DNA of 22,000 nt. It comes from Paulinella micropora (lineage: Eukaryota; Cercozoa; Imbricatea; Euglyphida). Under the pieces are notes generated by a model, which was not told the DNA's origin, ran no database searches, and was given only the letters and a program-made list of their open reading frames with translations. The stretch lies in the NCBI GenBank assembly GCA_009731375.1, contig BJOX01000221.1, positions 293,451 to 315,450 on the forward strand, read 5' to 3'. Made by a program: the position numbers and the translations under genes. Below, in pieces: positions 1 through 9,495 of this stretch (positions are counted from its first letter, which is position 1; each line of letters opens with the position of its first letter).

Positions 1-102
1 CCCTCTCTCTCTCTCTCTTGCCTTCTCTCATATTCTTCTCTCTCACTCTCTCTTACTACTCTCTTTTGCCTTCTCTCATCTTCTTCTCTCTCACTCTCTC
101 TG

Positions 103-136
<34 letters not shown>

Positions 137-164
137 GCTCTCTCTCTCTCTCGCCTTCTCTCTC

Positions 165-222
<58 letters not shown>

Positions 223-250
223 CCTTTTCTTTTTTTCTTCTTTTTTTTCT
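1..250. repeat. (CT)n microsatellite with degenerate edges
   Basis: CT dinucleotide array with occasional CTTTCT, GCCTTC and ATTCTT interruptions. It merges rightward into a T-rich pyrimidine stretch. Open frames across it (Ser-Leu on plus, Arg-Glu on minus) only reflect the repeat. Confidence 0.95.
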
Positions 251-279
251 CTGCGCAAGCATTTATCATTGTGGTCATT

Positions 280-400
280 CTGGCTTTGTTATACAAGCTG
301 GATGCTTTGTTTTGTTTGCGCATATTTCCATCGTTGTCTTACCTTTGCAGCCTCCCCGTCCCTGTCACCCAGCCGCAGCGTTGTCAGCGGTCCCCCTGTG
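280..400 (+). repeat. Acceptor-bearing block, copy 1 of 4
   Basis: Unique island with the shared string GCTTTGTTTTGTTTGCGCAT followed by TTCCATCGTTG and a consensus-like 3' splice site ending CTTTGCAG at 350. Next comes an exon-like stretch that reads S-P-S-L-S-P-S-R-S in the same phase as the other copies. This copy carries an extra TACC before CTTTGCAG. Its exon side shares CCTGTCACCCAGCCGCAG with copy 4, near 9051. Confidence 0.75.
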
Positions 401-404
401 TCTC

Positions 405-985
405 TTCTTCTTTTTCTTCTTCTTCTTCTTCTTCTTCTTCTTCTTCTTCTTCTTCTTCTTCTTCTTCTTCTTCTTCTTCTGCTTCTGCTTCTTCTGCTTC
501 TTCCTCCTTCTTGCTGCATCTTGCTGCTTCTTGCTGTTTCCTGCTGCTTCCTGCTGCCTTCTTCCTGCTGCCTTCTTCTTCTTCCTTCTCTTTTCCCTCT
601 TCTCCCTTCTTCTCTTCCTTCTTCTCTTCCTTTTTCCTTTTCTTCTTCCTTTTCTCCCTCTTTCCTTCTCTTCTTCCTTCTCTTCTTTTCTCCTCTTCTT
701 CTTCCTTCTCTTCTCTTCTTCAATCTTCTTCCTTCTCATCTTCTCTTCTTCTCCAATCTTCTTCCTTCTCTTCTTTCTTCTTTCTTCTTTGCTTCTTTGC
801 TTCTTTTCTTCTTCCCTTCTTTTTTTCTCTCCTTCTTCCTTTCTTCACTTCTTTCTTTCTACTTCCCTTCAGTTCTTTTCCCCTTTTTTTCCCCTTCTTC
901 TTTCTTCTTTTCTTCTTTTCTTCTTTCTCCTCTTATTCCTTGCCTGAAGTCTTATTCCTTCCTTCTTCTTTCTTTCTTCTTTTCT
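405..985. repeat. (TTC)n array grading into degenerate polypyrimidine DNA
   Basis: Near-pure TTC to about 485, then TTCCTGCTG-type variants and irregular C/T sequence with scattered ATC and TGC. No coding signal. The end of this stretch (CAATCTTCTTCC and CCTGAAGTCTTATTCC near 943) recurs near 1950-2160 as part of a larger tandem duplication. Confidence 0.9.
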
Positions 986-1018
<33 letters not shown>

Positions 1019-1203
1019 AAATTACTATTATTCTTATCATTATCATTATTTACTGCCCCCCCCCCCCCTCCTCCTCTGTGGAATCGTCTTTTCTCTGTTT
1101 TTATGTTTTATTGTCGTTGATCAGGCTGGCTCTTTGCTTCTTACTCTATTCTTTTCTTCTTCTGTTTTCTTGTGCATATGAATTTTCACGCCCGAGCCTT
1201 TAT
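986..1203. repeat. (TAG)n, ATT-rich, poly-C and unique spacer, unit 1
   Basis: In order: a (TAG)n array to about 1018, AAATTACTATTATTC, a run of 13 C at 1056-1068, then a unique spacer including GGAATCGTCTTTTCTC and CGTTGATCA. The same order recurs at 2195-2507 with a longer TAG array and a longer C run. Confidence 0.9.
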
Positions 1204-1310
1204 CTGCTATGTTGTACGAGTTGTGTGCTTTATTTCATTTGCGCATGTTTCTATCGTTGTCTTTGCAGCCTCCATCAGCCGGTCAAGAAGCAGAACCAGT
1301 CTCTTCCCTC
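1204..1310 (+). repeat. Acceptor-bearing block, copy 2 of 4
   Basis: Shares TGCTATGTTGTACGAGTTGT and the acceptor CGTTGTCTTTGCAG (AG at 1267-1268) with copies 3 and 4. The exon side reads S-I-S-R-S-R-S-R-T in the common phase, close to copy 3. I read it as a duplicated intron/exon edge. Whether it is used in splicing cannot be seen. Confidence 0.75.
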
Positions 1311-2192
1311 CTTCCCTCCCTGCTTCCTTCCTCCCTTCCTCGCTCCCTTCTTCCCTTCCTCCCTTCCCGCTGTCTTCCTCCCTTCCTCCTTCCTCCTTTC
1401 CTATTCCTCTTTCCCTTCCTCTTTCCCCTCCTCCTATTCCCTTCCTCTTTCTCCTCCTCCTTACGCTCCTCCTCTTCTTCTTCCTCTTCTTCCTCCTCTT
1501 CCTCCCCTTCCTCTTCCTCTTCCTTCCCATCTTCCTCTTCCTTCCCCTCTTCCTCTTCTTCCCTTTTCCTCTTCTTCCTCTTTCTTCTCTTCCTTCTCTT
1601 CCTCCTCCGTCTTCTCTTCTTCCTCCTTTTTCCTCTATCTATTCCTCCTCTTTCTCTTCCTCTTCCTCCCCCTCTTCCTCGTCTTCTTCCTCCTCCTTTG
1701 CTTCCTCTTCCTCCTCTTCCTCCTCTTCCTCCTCCCCTTCTCTTCTTCCTCTTCTTCCTTCTCTTCCTTCTTCTCATCCTTTTTCCTTTTTTTCTTCCTT
1801 CTTCTCTTCCTTCTCTTCTTCCTTCTCTTCTTCTTCTTCCTTTTCTCCTCTTCTTCTTCCTTTTCTCCTCTTCTTCCTTTTCTCCTCTTCTTCATCCTTT
1901 TCTCCTCTTTTTCTTCCTTTTCTCCTCTTGTTCTTCCTTCTCTTCTCTTCTTCAATCTTCTTCCTTCTCTTCCTTCTTTTTTCCTTCTTCTTTGCTTCTT
2001 TGCTTCTTTTCTTCTCCCCTTCTTCTTTTCTCCCCTTCTTTCTTTTTTCACTTCTTTTTTTCTACTTCCTTTCATTTCTTCTCCCCTTTTTCTTTCCTTC
2101 TTTTTCTTTTCTTCTTTTCTTCTTTTCTTCTTTCTCCTCTTCTTCGTTCCCTGAAGTCTTATTCCTTCCTTCTTCTTTCTTTTTTCTTTTCT

Positions 2193-2194
<2 letters not shown>
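1311..2194. repeat. Degenerate polypyrimidine array, unit 2
   Basis: C/T-only sequence for nearly 900 bp (TTCC, TTCCTCC and TTCTTCC variants) with very few purines. The last ~240 bp align with 720-985. No gene. Confidence 0.9.
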
Positions 2195-2232
<38 letters not shown>

Positions 2233-2260
2233 CGTAGTCGTAGTAGTAGAAGTAGTAGTA

Positions 2261-2297
<37 letters not shown>

Positions 2298-2507
2298 CAG
2301 TAGTAGTAGTAGTAGTAGAAATTACTATTATTCTTATCATTATCATTATTCTCTGTCCCCCCCCCCCCCCCCCCCCCTCCCCTTTGGAATCGTCTTTTCT
2401 CTGTTTTTATCTTTTATTGTCGTTGATCATGGCTGGCTCTTTGCTTCTTACTCTATTCCTTTCTTCTGTTTTCTTGTGCACATGAATTTTCATGCGAGAG
2501 CGGTTAT
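2195..2507. repeat. (TAG)n, ATT-rich, poly-C and spacer, unit 2
   Basis: Expanded (TAG)n with a few TCG, AAG and CAG variants to about 2318. It is followed by the same ATT-rich stretch as at 1017, a run of 21 C at 2357-2377, and the GGAATCGTCTTTTCTC spacer. The offset to unit 1 is 1207 bp before the TAG array and about 1301-1304 bp after it, so TAG expansion explains the length difference. Confidence 0.9.
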
Positions 2508-2610
2508 CTGCTATGTTGTACGAGTTGTGTGCTTTATTTCATTTGCGCATGTTTCTATCATTGTCTTTGCAGCCTCCATGAGCCTGTCGAGAAGCAGAAC
2601 CGGTCTCCCT
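2508..2610 (+). repeat. Acceptor-bearing block, copy 3 of 4
   Basis: Nearly identical to copy 2: TGTTGTACGAGTTGTGTGCT, then TTGTCTTTGCAG with AG at 2571-2572. The exon side reads S-M-S-L-S-R-S-R-T-G-L-P. The offset to copy 2 is 1304 bp. It opens directly into the giant TTC array. Confidence 0.75.
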
Positions 2611-3368
2611 GTTTTCTTCTCCTCCTTCTTCTCCTTCTTCTCCTTCTCCTTCTTCTTTTTCTTCTTCTTCTTCTTCTTCTTCTTCTTCTTCTTCTTCTTC
2701 TTCTTCTTCTTCTTCGTCTTCTTCTTCTTCTTGTTCTTCTTGTTCTTCGTGTTCTTCTTGTTCTTGTTCTTCTTGTTCTTCTTGTTCTTGTTCTTGTTCT
2801 TGTTGTTCTTGTTCTTGTTGTTCTTGTTCTTGTTGTTCTTGTTCTTGTTCTTCTTGTTGTTCTTCTTGTTCTTCTTCTTGTTCTTGTTGTTCTTGTTCTT
2901 GTTGTTCTTGTTCTTGTTGTTGTTCTTGTTGTTGTTCTTGTTGCTGTTCTTGTTGTTGTTGTTGTTCTTGTTCTTGTTATTGTTGTTCTTGTTGTTGTTG
3001 TTCTTGTTGTTCTTGTTCTTGTTCTTCTTGTTCCTGTTCTTGTTCTTCTTGTTCTTGTTCTTGTTCTTCTTGTTCTTCTTCTTGTTCTTGTTGTTCTTGT
3101 TCTTGTTCTTGTTCTTGTTCTTGTTCTTGTTCTTGTTGTTCTTGTTCTTGTTCTTCTTGTGCTTGTTCTTGTTATTGTTCTTGTTCTTGTTCTTCTTGTT
3201 ATTGTTCTTGTTCTTGTTCTTCTTGTTCTTGTTGTTCTTGTTCTTCTTCTTCTTCTTCTTCTTCTTCTTCTTCTTCTTCTTCTTCTTCTTCTTCTTCTTC
3301 TTCTTCTTCTTCTTCTTCTTCTTCTTGTTCTTCTTCTTCTTGTTCTTCTTCTTCTTGTTCTTGTTCTT

Positions 3369-3399
<31 letters not shown>

Positions 3400-6300
3400 T
3401 TCTTCTTCTTCTTCTTGTTCTTCTTGTTCTTGTTCTTCTTGTTCTTGTTCTTCTTGATCTTCTTCTTCTTCTTCTTCTTCTTCTTCTTCTTCTTCTTCTT
3501 CTTCTTTTTCTTCTTCTTCTTCTTCTTCTTCTTCTTCTTCTTCTTCTTCTTCTTCTTCTTCTTCTTCTTCTTCTTCTTCTTCTCCTTCTTCTTCTTCCTT
3601 CTTCTTCCTTCTTCCTTCTTCTTCCTTCTTCCTTCTTCCTTCCTTCTTCCTTCCTTCTTCCTTCCTTCTTCCTTCTTCTTCCTTCCTCTTCCTTCCTCTT
3701 CCTTACTCTTCCTTACTCTTCCTTCCTCCTTCCTTATTCCTCGTTCCTCCTTCTTCCTCCTTCCTTCTTCCTTCTTCCTTCTTCCTCCTTCCTTCTTCTT
3801 CCTTCCTTCTTCCTTTCTTCTTCCTTCCTTCTTCTTCCTTCCTTCTCCTTCCTTCTTCTTCCTTCCTTCTTCTTCCTTCCTTCTTCTTCCTTCCTTCTTC
3901 TTCTTTCCTTCTTCTTCCTTCTTCTTCCTTCTTCTTCCTTCCTTCTCCTTCCTTCTTCTTCCTTCTTCTTCCTTCTTCTTCCTTCCTTCTTTCTTCTTCC
4001 TTCCTTCCTTCTTCTTCCTTCCTTCTTCCTTCTTCCTTCTTCTTCCTTCTTCTTCCTTCTTCCTTCTTCTTTCTTCCTTCTTCCTTCTTCCTTCTTCTTC
4101 TTCTTCTTCCTTCTTCTTCTTCTTCTTCTTCTTCTTCTTCTTCTTCTTCTTCTTCTTCTTTTTCTTCTTCTTCTTCTTCTTCTTCTTCTTCTTCTTCTTC
4201 TTCTTCTTCTTCTTCCTTCTTCTTCTTCTTCCTTCTTCTTCTTCTTCTTCCTTCTTCTTCTTCCGTCTTCTTCTTCCTTCTTCCTTCTTCTTCTTCCTTC
4301 TTCCTTCTTCTTCGTTCTTCCTTCTTCTTCTTCCTTCTTCCTCTTCTTCCTTCTTCCTTCTTCCTTCTTCCTTCTTCCTTCTTCTTCCTTCTTCCTTCTT
4401 CTTCTTCCTTCTTCCTCTTCTTCCTCCTTCTTCCTTCTTCTTCCTTCTTCTTCTTCTTCTTCTTCTTCTTCTTCTTCTTCTTCTTCTTCTTCTTCTTCTT
4501 CTTCCTCCTCTCCTCCTTCTTATTCTTCTTCTTTCTTCTTCTTCTTTCTTCTTCTTCTTTCTTCTTCTTTCTTCTTCTTCTTCCTTCTTCTTCTTTCTTC
4601 TTCTTCTTCTTCTTTTTTCTTCTTCTTCTTCTTCCTTCTTCTTCTTCTTCTTCTTCTTCTTCTTCTTCCTTCTTCTTTCTTCTTCTTCTTCCTTCTTCTT
4701 CTTCTTTCTTCTTCTTCTTTCTTCTTCTTCTTCTTCTTCTTCTTCTTCTTCTTCTTCCTCCTCCTTCTTCTTCCTCCTCCTCCTCCTCCTCCTCCTTCTT
4801 CTTCTTCTTCTTCTTCTTCTTCTTCTTCTTCCTTCTTCTTCTTCCTTCTTCTTCCTTCTTCTTCTTCTTTCTTCTTCTTCTTCTTCTTCTTCTTCTTCTT
4901 CTTCTTCTTCCTTCTTCCTTCTTCTTCTTCTTCTTCTTCTTCTTCTTCTTCCTTCTTCTTCTTCCTTCTTCTTCTTCTTCTTCTTCTTCTTCTTCTTCTT
5001 CTTCTTCTTTCTTCTCCTTCTTCTTCTTCTTCTTCTTCTTCTTCTTCTTCTTCTTCTTCTTCTTCTTCTTCTTCCTTCTTCTTCTTCTTCCTTCTTCCTT
5101 CTTCCTTCTTCCTTCTTCTTCTTCTTTCTTCTTCTTCTTCTTCTTCTTTCTTCTCTCTTCTTCTCTCTTCTTCTCCTTCTTCCTTCTTCCTTCTTCCTTC
5201 TTCCTTCTTCCTTCTTCTTCTTCTTCTTCTTCTTCTTCTTCTTTCTTCTTCTTCCTTCTTCTTCTTCTCCTTCTTCTTCCTTCTTCTTCTTCTCCTTCTT
5301 CTTCTTCTTCTTCTTCTTCTTCTTCTTCTTCTTCTTCTTCCTTCTTCTTCCTTCTTCTTCTTCCTTCTTCCTTCTTCTTCCTTCTTCCTTCTTCCTTCTT
5401 CCTTCTTCCTTCTTCTTCTTCCTTCTTCCTTCTTCTTCTTCTTCTTCTTCTTCTTCTTCTTCTTCTTCTTCTTCTTCTTCTTCTTCTTCTTCTTCCTCCT
5501 CCTCCTTCTTCTTCTTCTTCTTCTTCTTCTTCTTCTTCTTCCTTCTTCTTCTTTCTTCTTCTTCTTCTTCTTCTTCTTCTTCTTCTTCCTTCTTCTTCTT
5601 CTTCTTCCTTCTTCTTCTTCTTCTTCTTCTTCTTCTTCTTCTTCTTCGTCTTCTTCCTTCGTCTTCTTCCTTCTTCCTTCTTCTTCTTCCTTCGTCTTCT
5701 TCCTTCTTCCTTCTTCTTCTTCCTTCTTCTTCTTCTTCTTCTTCTTCTTCTTCTTCTTCTTCTTCTTTTTCTTCTTCCTCTTCTTCCTTCTTCTTCTTCT
5801 TCTTCTTCTTCTTCTCCTTCCTTCTTCTTCCTTCTTCTTCCTTCTTCCTTCTTCTTCCTTCTTCTTCCTTCTTCTTCCTTCTTCTTCCTTCTTCTTTCTT
5901 CTTCTTCTTCTTCTTCTTCTTCTTCTTCTTCTTCTTCTTCTTCTTCTTCTCCTTCCTTCTCCTTCCTTCTTCTTCTTCTTCTTCTTCTTCTTCTTCTTCT
6001 TCTTCTTCTTCTTCTTCTTCTTCTTTTTCTTCTTCTTCTTCTTCTTCTTCTTCTTCCTTCTTCTTCTTCCTTCTTCTTCTTCTTCCTTCTTCTTCTCCTT
6101 CTTCTTCTTCCTTCTTCCTTCTTCTTCTTCCTTCTTCTTCTTCCTTCTTCCTTCTTCTTCTTCTTCTTCTTCTTCTTCTTCTTCTTCTTCTTCTTCCTTC
6201 TTCTTCTTCTTCTTCTTCTTCTTCTTCTTCTTCTTCTTCTTCTTCTTCTTCTTCTTCTTCTTCTTTCTTCTTCTTCTTCTTCTTCTTCTTCTTCTTCTTC

Positions 6301-7342
6301 TTCTTCTTCTTCTTCTTCTTCTTCTACTACTACTACTACTACTTCTTCTTCTTTTTCCTTCTTCTTCTTCTTCTTCTTCTTCTTCTTCTTCTTCTTCTTC
6401 TTCTTCTTCTTCTTCTTCTTTCTTCTTCTTCTTCTTTCTTCTTCTCCTTCTTCCTTCTTCCTTCTTCCTTCTTCCTTCTTCTTCTTCTTCTTCTTCTTCT
6501 TCTTCTTCTTCTTTCTTCTTCTTCCTTCTTCTTCTTCTCCTTCTTCTTCCTTCTTCTTCTTCTCCTTCTTCTTCTTCTTCTTCTTCTTCTTCTTCTTCTT
6601 CTTCTTCTTCTTCTTCCTTCTTCTTCCTTCTTCTTCTTCCTTCTTCCTTCTTCTTCTTCCTTCTTCCTTCTTCCTTCTTCCTTCTTCCTTCTTCTTCTTC
6701 CTTCTTCCTTCTTCTTCTTCTTCTTCTTCTTCTTCTTCTTCTTCTTCTTCTTCTTCTTCTTCTTCTTCTTCTACTACTACTACTACTTCTTCTTCTTTTT
6801 CCTTCTTCTTCTTCTTCTTCTTCTTCTTCTTCTTCTTCTTCTTCTTCTTCTTCTTCTTCTTCTTTCTTCTTCTTCTTCTTCTTCTTCTTCTTCTTCTTCT
6901 TCTTCTTCTTCTTCTTCTTCTTCTTCTTTCTTCTTCTTTCTTCTTCTTTCTTCTTCTTCTTCTTCTTCTTCTTCTTCTTCTTCTTCTTTCTTCTTCTTCC
7001 TTCTTCTTCTTCTTCTTCTTCTTTCTTCTTCTTCTTTCTTCTTCTTCTTCTTCTTCTTCTTCTTCTTCTTCTTCTTCTTCTTCTTCTTCTTCTTCTTCTT
7101 CTTCTTCTTCTACTACTACTACTACTACTCCTTCTTCTTCTCCTTCTTCTTCTTCTTCTTCTTCTTCTTCTTCTTCCTTCTTCTTCCTTCTTCTTCTTCC
7201 TTCTTCTTCTTTCTTCTTCTTCTTCTTCTTCTTCTTCTTCTTCTTCTTCTTCTTCCTTCTTCTTCTTCTTCTTCCTTCTTCTTCTTCTTCTTCCTTCTTC
7301 TTCTTCTTCTTCTTCTTCTTCTTCTTTCTTCTTCTTCTTCTT

Positions 7343-7444
7343 NNNNNNNNNNNNNNNNNNNNNNNNNNNNNNNNNNNNNNNNNNNNNNNNNNNNNNNNNN
7401 NNNNNNNNNNNNNNNNNNNNNNNNNNNNNNNNNNNNNNNNNNNN
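7343..7444. other. Assembly gap (102 N)
   Basis: Run of N inside the TTC array. The true array length here is unknown. Confidence 1.
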
Positions 7445-8213
7445 TCTTCTTCTTCTTCTTCTTCTTCTTCTTCTTCTTCTTCTTCTTCTTCTTCCTTCTT
7501 CTTCTTTCTTCTTCTTCTTCTTCTTCTTCTTCTTCTTCTTCCTTCTTCTTCTTCTTCTTCCTTCTTCTTCTTCTTCTTCTTCTTCTTCTTCTTCTTCTTC
7601 TTCGTCTTCTTCTTCGTCTTCTTCCTTCTTCCTTCTTCTTCTTCCTTCGTCTTCTTCCTTCTTCCTTCTTCTTCTTCCTTCTTCTTCTTCTTCTTCTTCT
7701 TCTTCTTCTTCTTCTTCTTCTCCTTCCTTCTTCTTCTTCTTCTTTTTCTTCTTCCTCTTCTTCCTCCTTCTTCTTCTTCTTCTTCTTCTTCTTCTCCTTC
7801 CTTCTCCTTCCTTCTTCTTCCTTCTTCCTTCTTCTTCCTTCTTCTTCCTTCTTCTTCCTTCTTCTTCCTTCTTCTTTCTTCTTCTTCTTCTTCTTCTTCT
7901 TCTTCTTCTTCTTCTTCTTCTCCTTCCTTCTTCTTCTTCTTCTTCTTCTTCTTCTTCTTCTTTTTCTTCTTCTTCTTCTTCTTCCTTCTTCTTCTTCTTC
8001 CTTCTTCTTCTTCCTTCTTCTTCTCCTTCTTCTTCTTCTTCTTCCTTCTTCCTTCTTCTTCTTCCTTCTTCCTTCTCCCTTCTTCTTCTTCTTCTTCTTC
8101 TTCTTCTTCTTCTTCTTCCTTCTTCCTCCTTCTTCTTCTTCCTTCTTCTTCTTCCTTCTTCTTCTTCCTTCTTCTTCTTCCTTCGTCTTCTTCCTTCTTC
8201 CTTCTTCTTCTTC

Positions 8214-8259
<46 letters not shown>

Positions 8260-8287
8260 TTCTTCTTCTTCTTCTTCTTCTTCTTTT

Positions 8288-8319
<32 letters not shown>

Positions 8320-8360
8320 TTCTTCTTCTTCTTCTTCTTCTTCTTCTTCTTCTTCTTCTT

Positions 8361-8370
8361 NNNNNNNNNN
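8361..8370. other. Assembly gap (10 N)
   Basis: Ten N inside the TTC array, just before a copy of a higher-order TCCTTCC module. Confidence 1.
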
Positions 8371-8975
8371 CTCTCCTTCCTTCTTCTTCCTTCTTCTTCC
8401 TTCTTCCTTCTTCTTCCTTCTTCTTCCTTCTTCTTCCTTCTTCTTCCTTCTTCTTTCTTCTTCTTCTTCTTCTTCTTCTTCTTCTTCTTCTTCTTCTTTT
8501 TCTTCTTTTTCTTTCTCCTTCCTTCTTCTTCCTTCTTCCTTCTTCCTTCTTCTTCCTTCTTCTTTCTTCTTCTTTCTTCTTCTTCTTCTTCTTCTTCTTC
8601 TTCTTCTTCTTCTTCTTCTTCTTCTTCTTCTTCTTCTTCTTCTTCTTCTTCTCCTTCCTTCTCCTTCCTTCTTCTTCTTCTTCTTCTTCTTCTTCTTCTT
8701 CCTTCTTCTTCTTCTTCTTCTTCTTCTTCTTCTTCTTCTACTTTTTCTTCCTTCTTCTTCTTCTTTTTCCTTTTTCCTTTTTCCTTCTTCTTCTTCTTCT
8801 TCTTCTTCTTCTTCTTCTTCTTCTTCTTCTTCTTCTTCTTCTTCTTCTTCTTCCTTCTTCTTCTTCCTTCTTCTTCATCCTTCTTCTTCTTCTTTTCCTC
8901 CTCCTTCTCCTTTTCCTCCTTCTCCTTTTCTTCTCCTCCTTTTCTCATCCCTCTCCTTCTGCTCCTGCTGGCCCT

Positions 8976-9042
8976 TCTTGCTGTGTTGTACGAGCTGGAT
9001 GCTTTGTTTTGTTTGCGCATATTTATATCGTTGTCTTTGCAG
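8976..9042 (+). promoter_or_regulatory. Acceptor-bearing block, copy 4: likely used 3' splice site
   Basis: GTTGTACGAGCTGGATGC and GTTTGCGCATATTTATATCG lead into TTGTCTTTGCAG, with AG at 9041-9042. This is the copy immediately upstream of the chitin-binding coding region, so it is the best candidate for a working 3' splice site. The 6.3 kb pyrimidine tract before it would be an extreme upstream polypyrimidine region. Splicing use is inferred. Confidence 0.55.
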
Positions 9043-9153
9043 CCTCCTCGTCCCTGTCACCCAGCCGCAGCCCCGGTCTCCCTCTGTCTACTCTCCCTTT
9101 TGTTACTACTGCTTCCATGAATTCTACTGTTCTTCTTCTTTCTTCCCTTTTGT

Positions 9154-9205
<52 letters not shown>

Positions 9206-9335
9206 GCTGCTGATGCTGCTGCTGCTGCTAATACTACCACTACTGCTGCCGCTGCTATTACTGATGCGATTGCTAGCACCACTGCTGCTGCTGCTGCTGG
9301 TGTTTAACAGCCGCAACTGGAAGGCGAAGACAAGC
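9043..9335 (+). CDS. Probable exon: Ser/Pro-rich head and (ACT/GCT)n linker before the chitin-binding domain
   Basis: After the acceptor, the phase shared by all four block copies reads S-S-L-S-P-S-R-S-P-G-L-P, then LSTLPFVTTASMNSTV. The other copies give S-L-S-P-S-R-S or S-L-S-R-S-R-T here, with Arg and Ser kept despite different codons, which argues for coding in this phase. CCCTTTTGTTACTACT occurs twice (9095-9110 and 9145-9160), 50 bp apart. That shifts the frame, so the following triplet tract reads Leu-rich in one frame and Thr/Ala-rich (T-run, then AADAAAAANTTTT) in another. A Thr/Ala-rich linker is typical next to chitin-binding modules, so the frame 2 reading may be the biological one. 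Exon limits and frame are unresolved. A (CTA)n expansion may have disabled the gene. Confidence 0.4.
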
Positions 9336-9378
9336 GTAAACTGGACTTCACCGCAACCAAGCCAAAACCAGTACGCAG

Positions 9379-9495
9379 AGTGGCACCTGCGGTAACGGTC
9401 ACGTAGGCAACGGGGTTTGCACCAACCCCGCGCTGTGCTGCAGCAAGTGGGGCTACTGCGGCTCCACCAAGCAGTATTGCCGCAACCCGCCGTAA
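9379..9495 (+). CDS. Hevein-type chitin-binding domain (CBM18/ChtBD1), C-terminal coding end
   Basis: The frame starting at 9379 reads S-G-T, then CGNGHVGNGVCTNP, then ALCCSKWGYCGSTKQYC, then RNPP and a TAA stop (9493-9495). The core CCSxWGxCGSTxxYC is the hallmark of hevein-like domains. The Ser and three aromatic positions that contact N-acetylglucosamine in hevein are present as S, W, Y and Y. Six cysteines are visible. Hevein's last disulfide pair is missing because the protein stops just after Tyr-Cys. Family knowledge: such domains bind chitin and occur in secreted or wall proteins. An in-frame TAA at 9337-9339 blocks simple read-through from upstream. The frame can be joined to the preceding exon by removing 9336-9378 (GTAAAC...ACGCAG, 43 nt) or 9300-9361 (GTGTTT...CCAAG, 62 nt). 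The second option keeps the Thr/Ala-rich linker. Otherwise this is a frameshifted relic. The domain call is firm; the gene model is not. Confidence 0.75.
   Translation, partial: SGTCGNGHVGNGVCTNPALCCSKWGYCGSTKQYCRNPP

Larger units (their letters stand above)
2611..8960. repeat. Giant TTC·GAA polypyrimidine satellite
   Basis: About 6.3 kb with an almost purely pyrimidine plus strand, mostly (TTC)n with TTCC, CTTT and TCC variants and two gaps. Sub-blocks include a TTC/TTG mosaic (about 2730-3240), pure TTC (for example 3242-3325 and 3460-3590), and TTCC-rich DNA at 3590-4100. Three short (CTA)n inserts lie near 6325, 6772 and 7111. Open frames of more than 2,000 codons exist only because no stop codon can be written in C and T; they are poly-Phe/Leu/Ser shadows. 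I see no gene inside. Confidence 0.95.

Noticed and set aside
7125-9020. Minus-strand Lys/Glu/Arg-rich open frame resembling a charged coiled coil
   Set aside because: It is the complement of the TTC array (AAG, GAA, AGA). It crosses a gap and has no non-repeat residues.
8978-9307. A stand-alone Cys- and Thr-rich small protein starting at ATG 8978
   Set aside because: Its first 21 codons lie in the repeated acceptor block, which behaves as intron in all four copies. The Thr run is a triplet repeat.
2476-9395. Open frames of more than 2,000 codons (poly-Phe, Leu, Ser)
   Set aside because: They lie on a C/T-only strand where no stop codon can occur. All three frames are open together and there is no codon structure.
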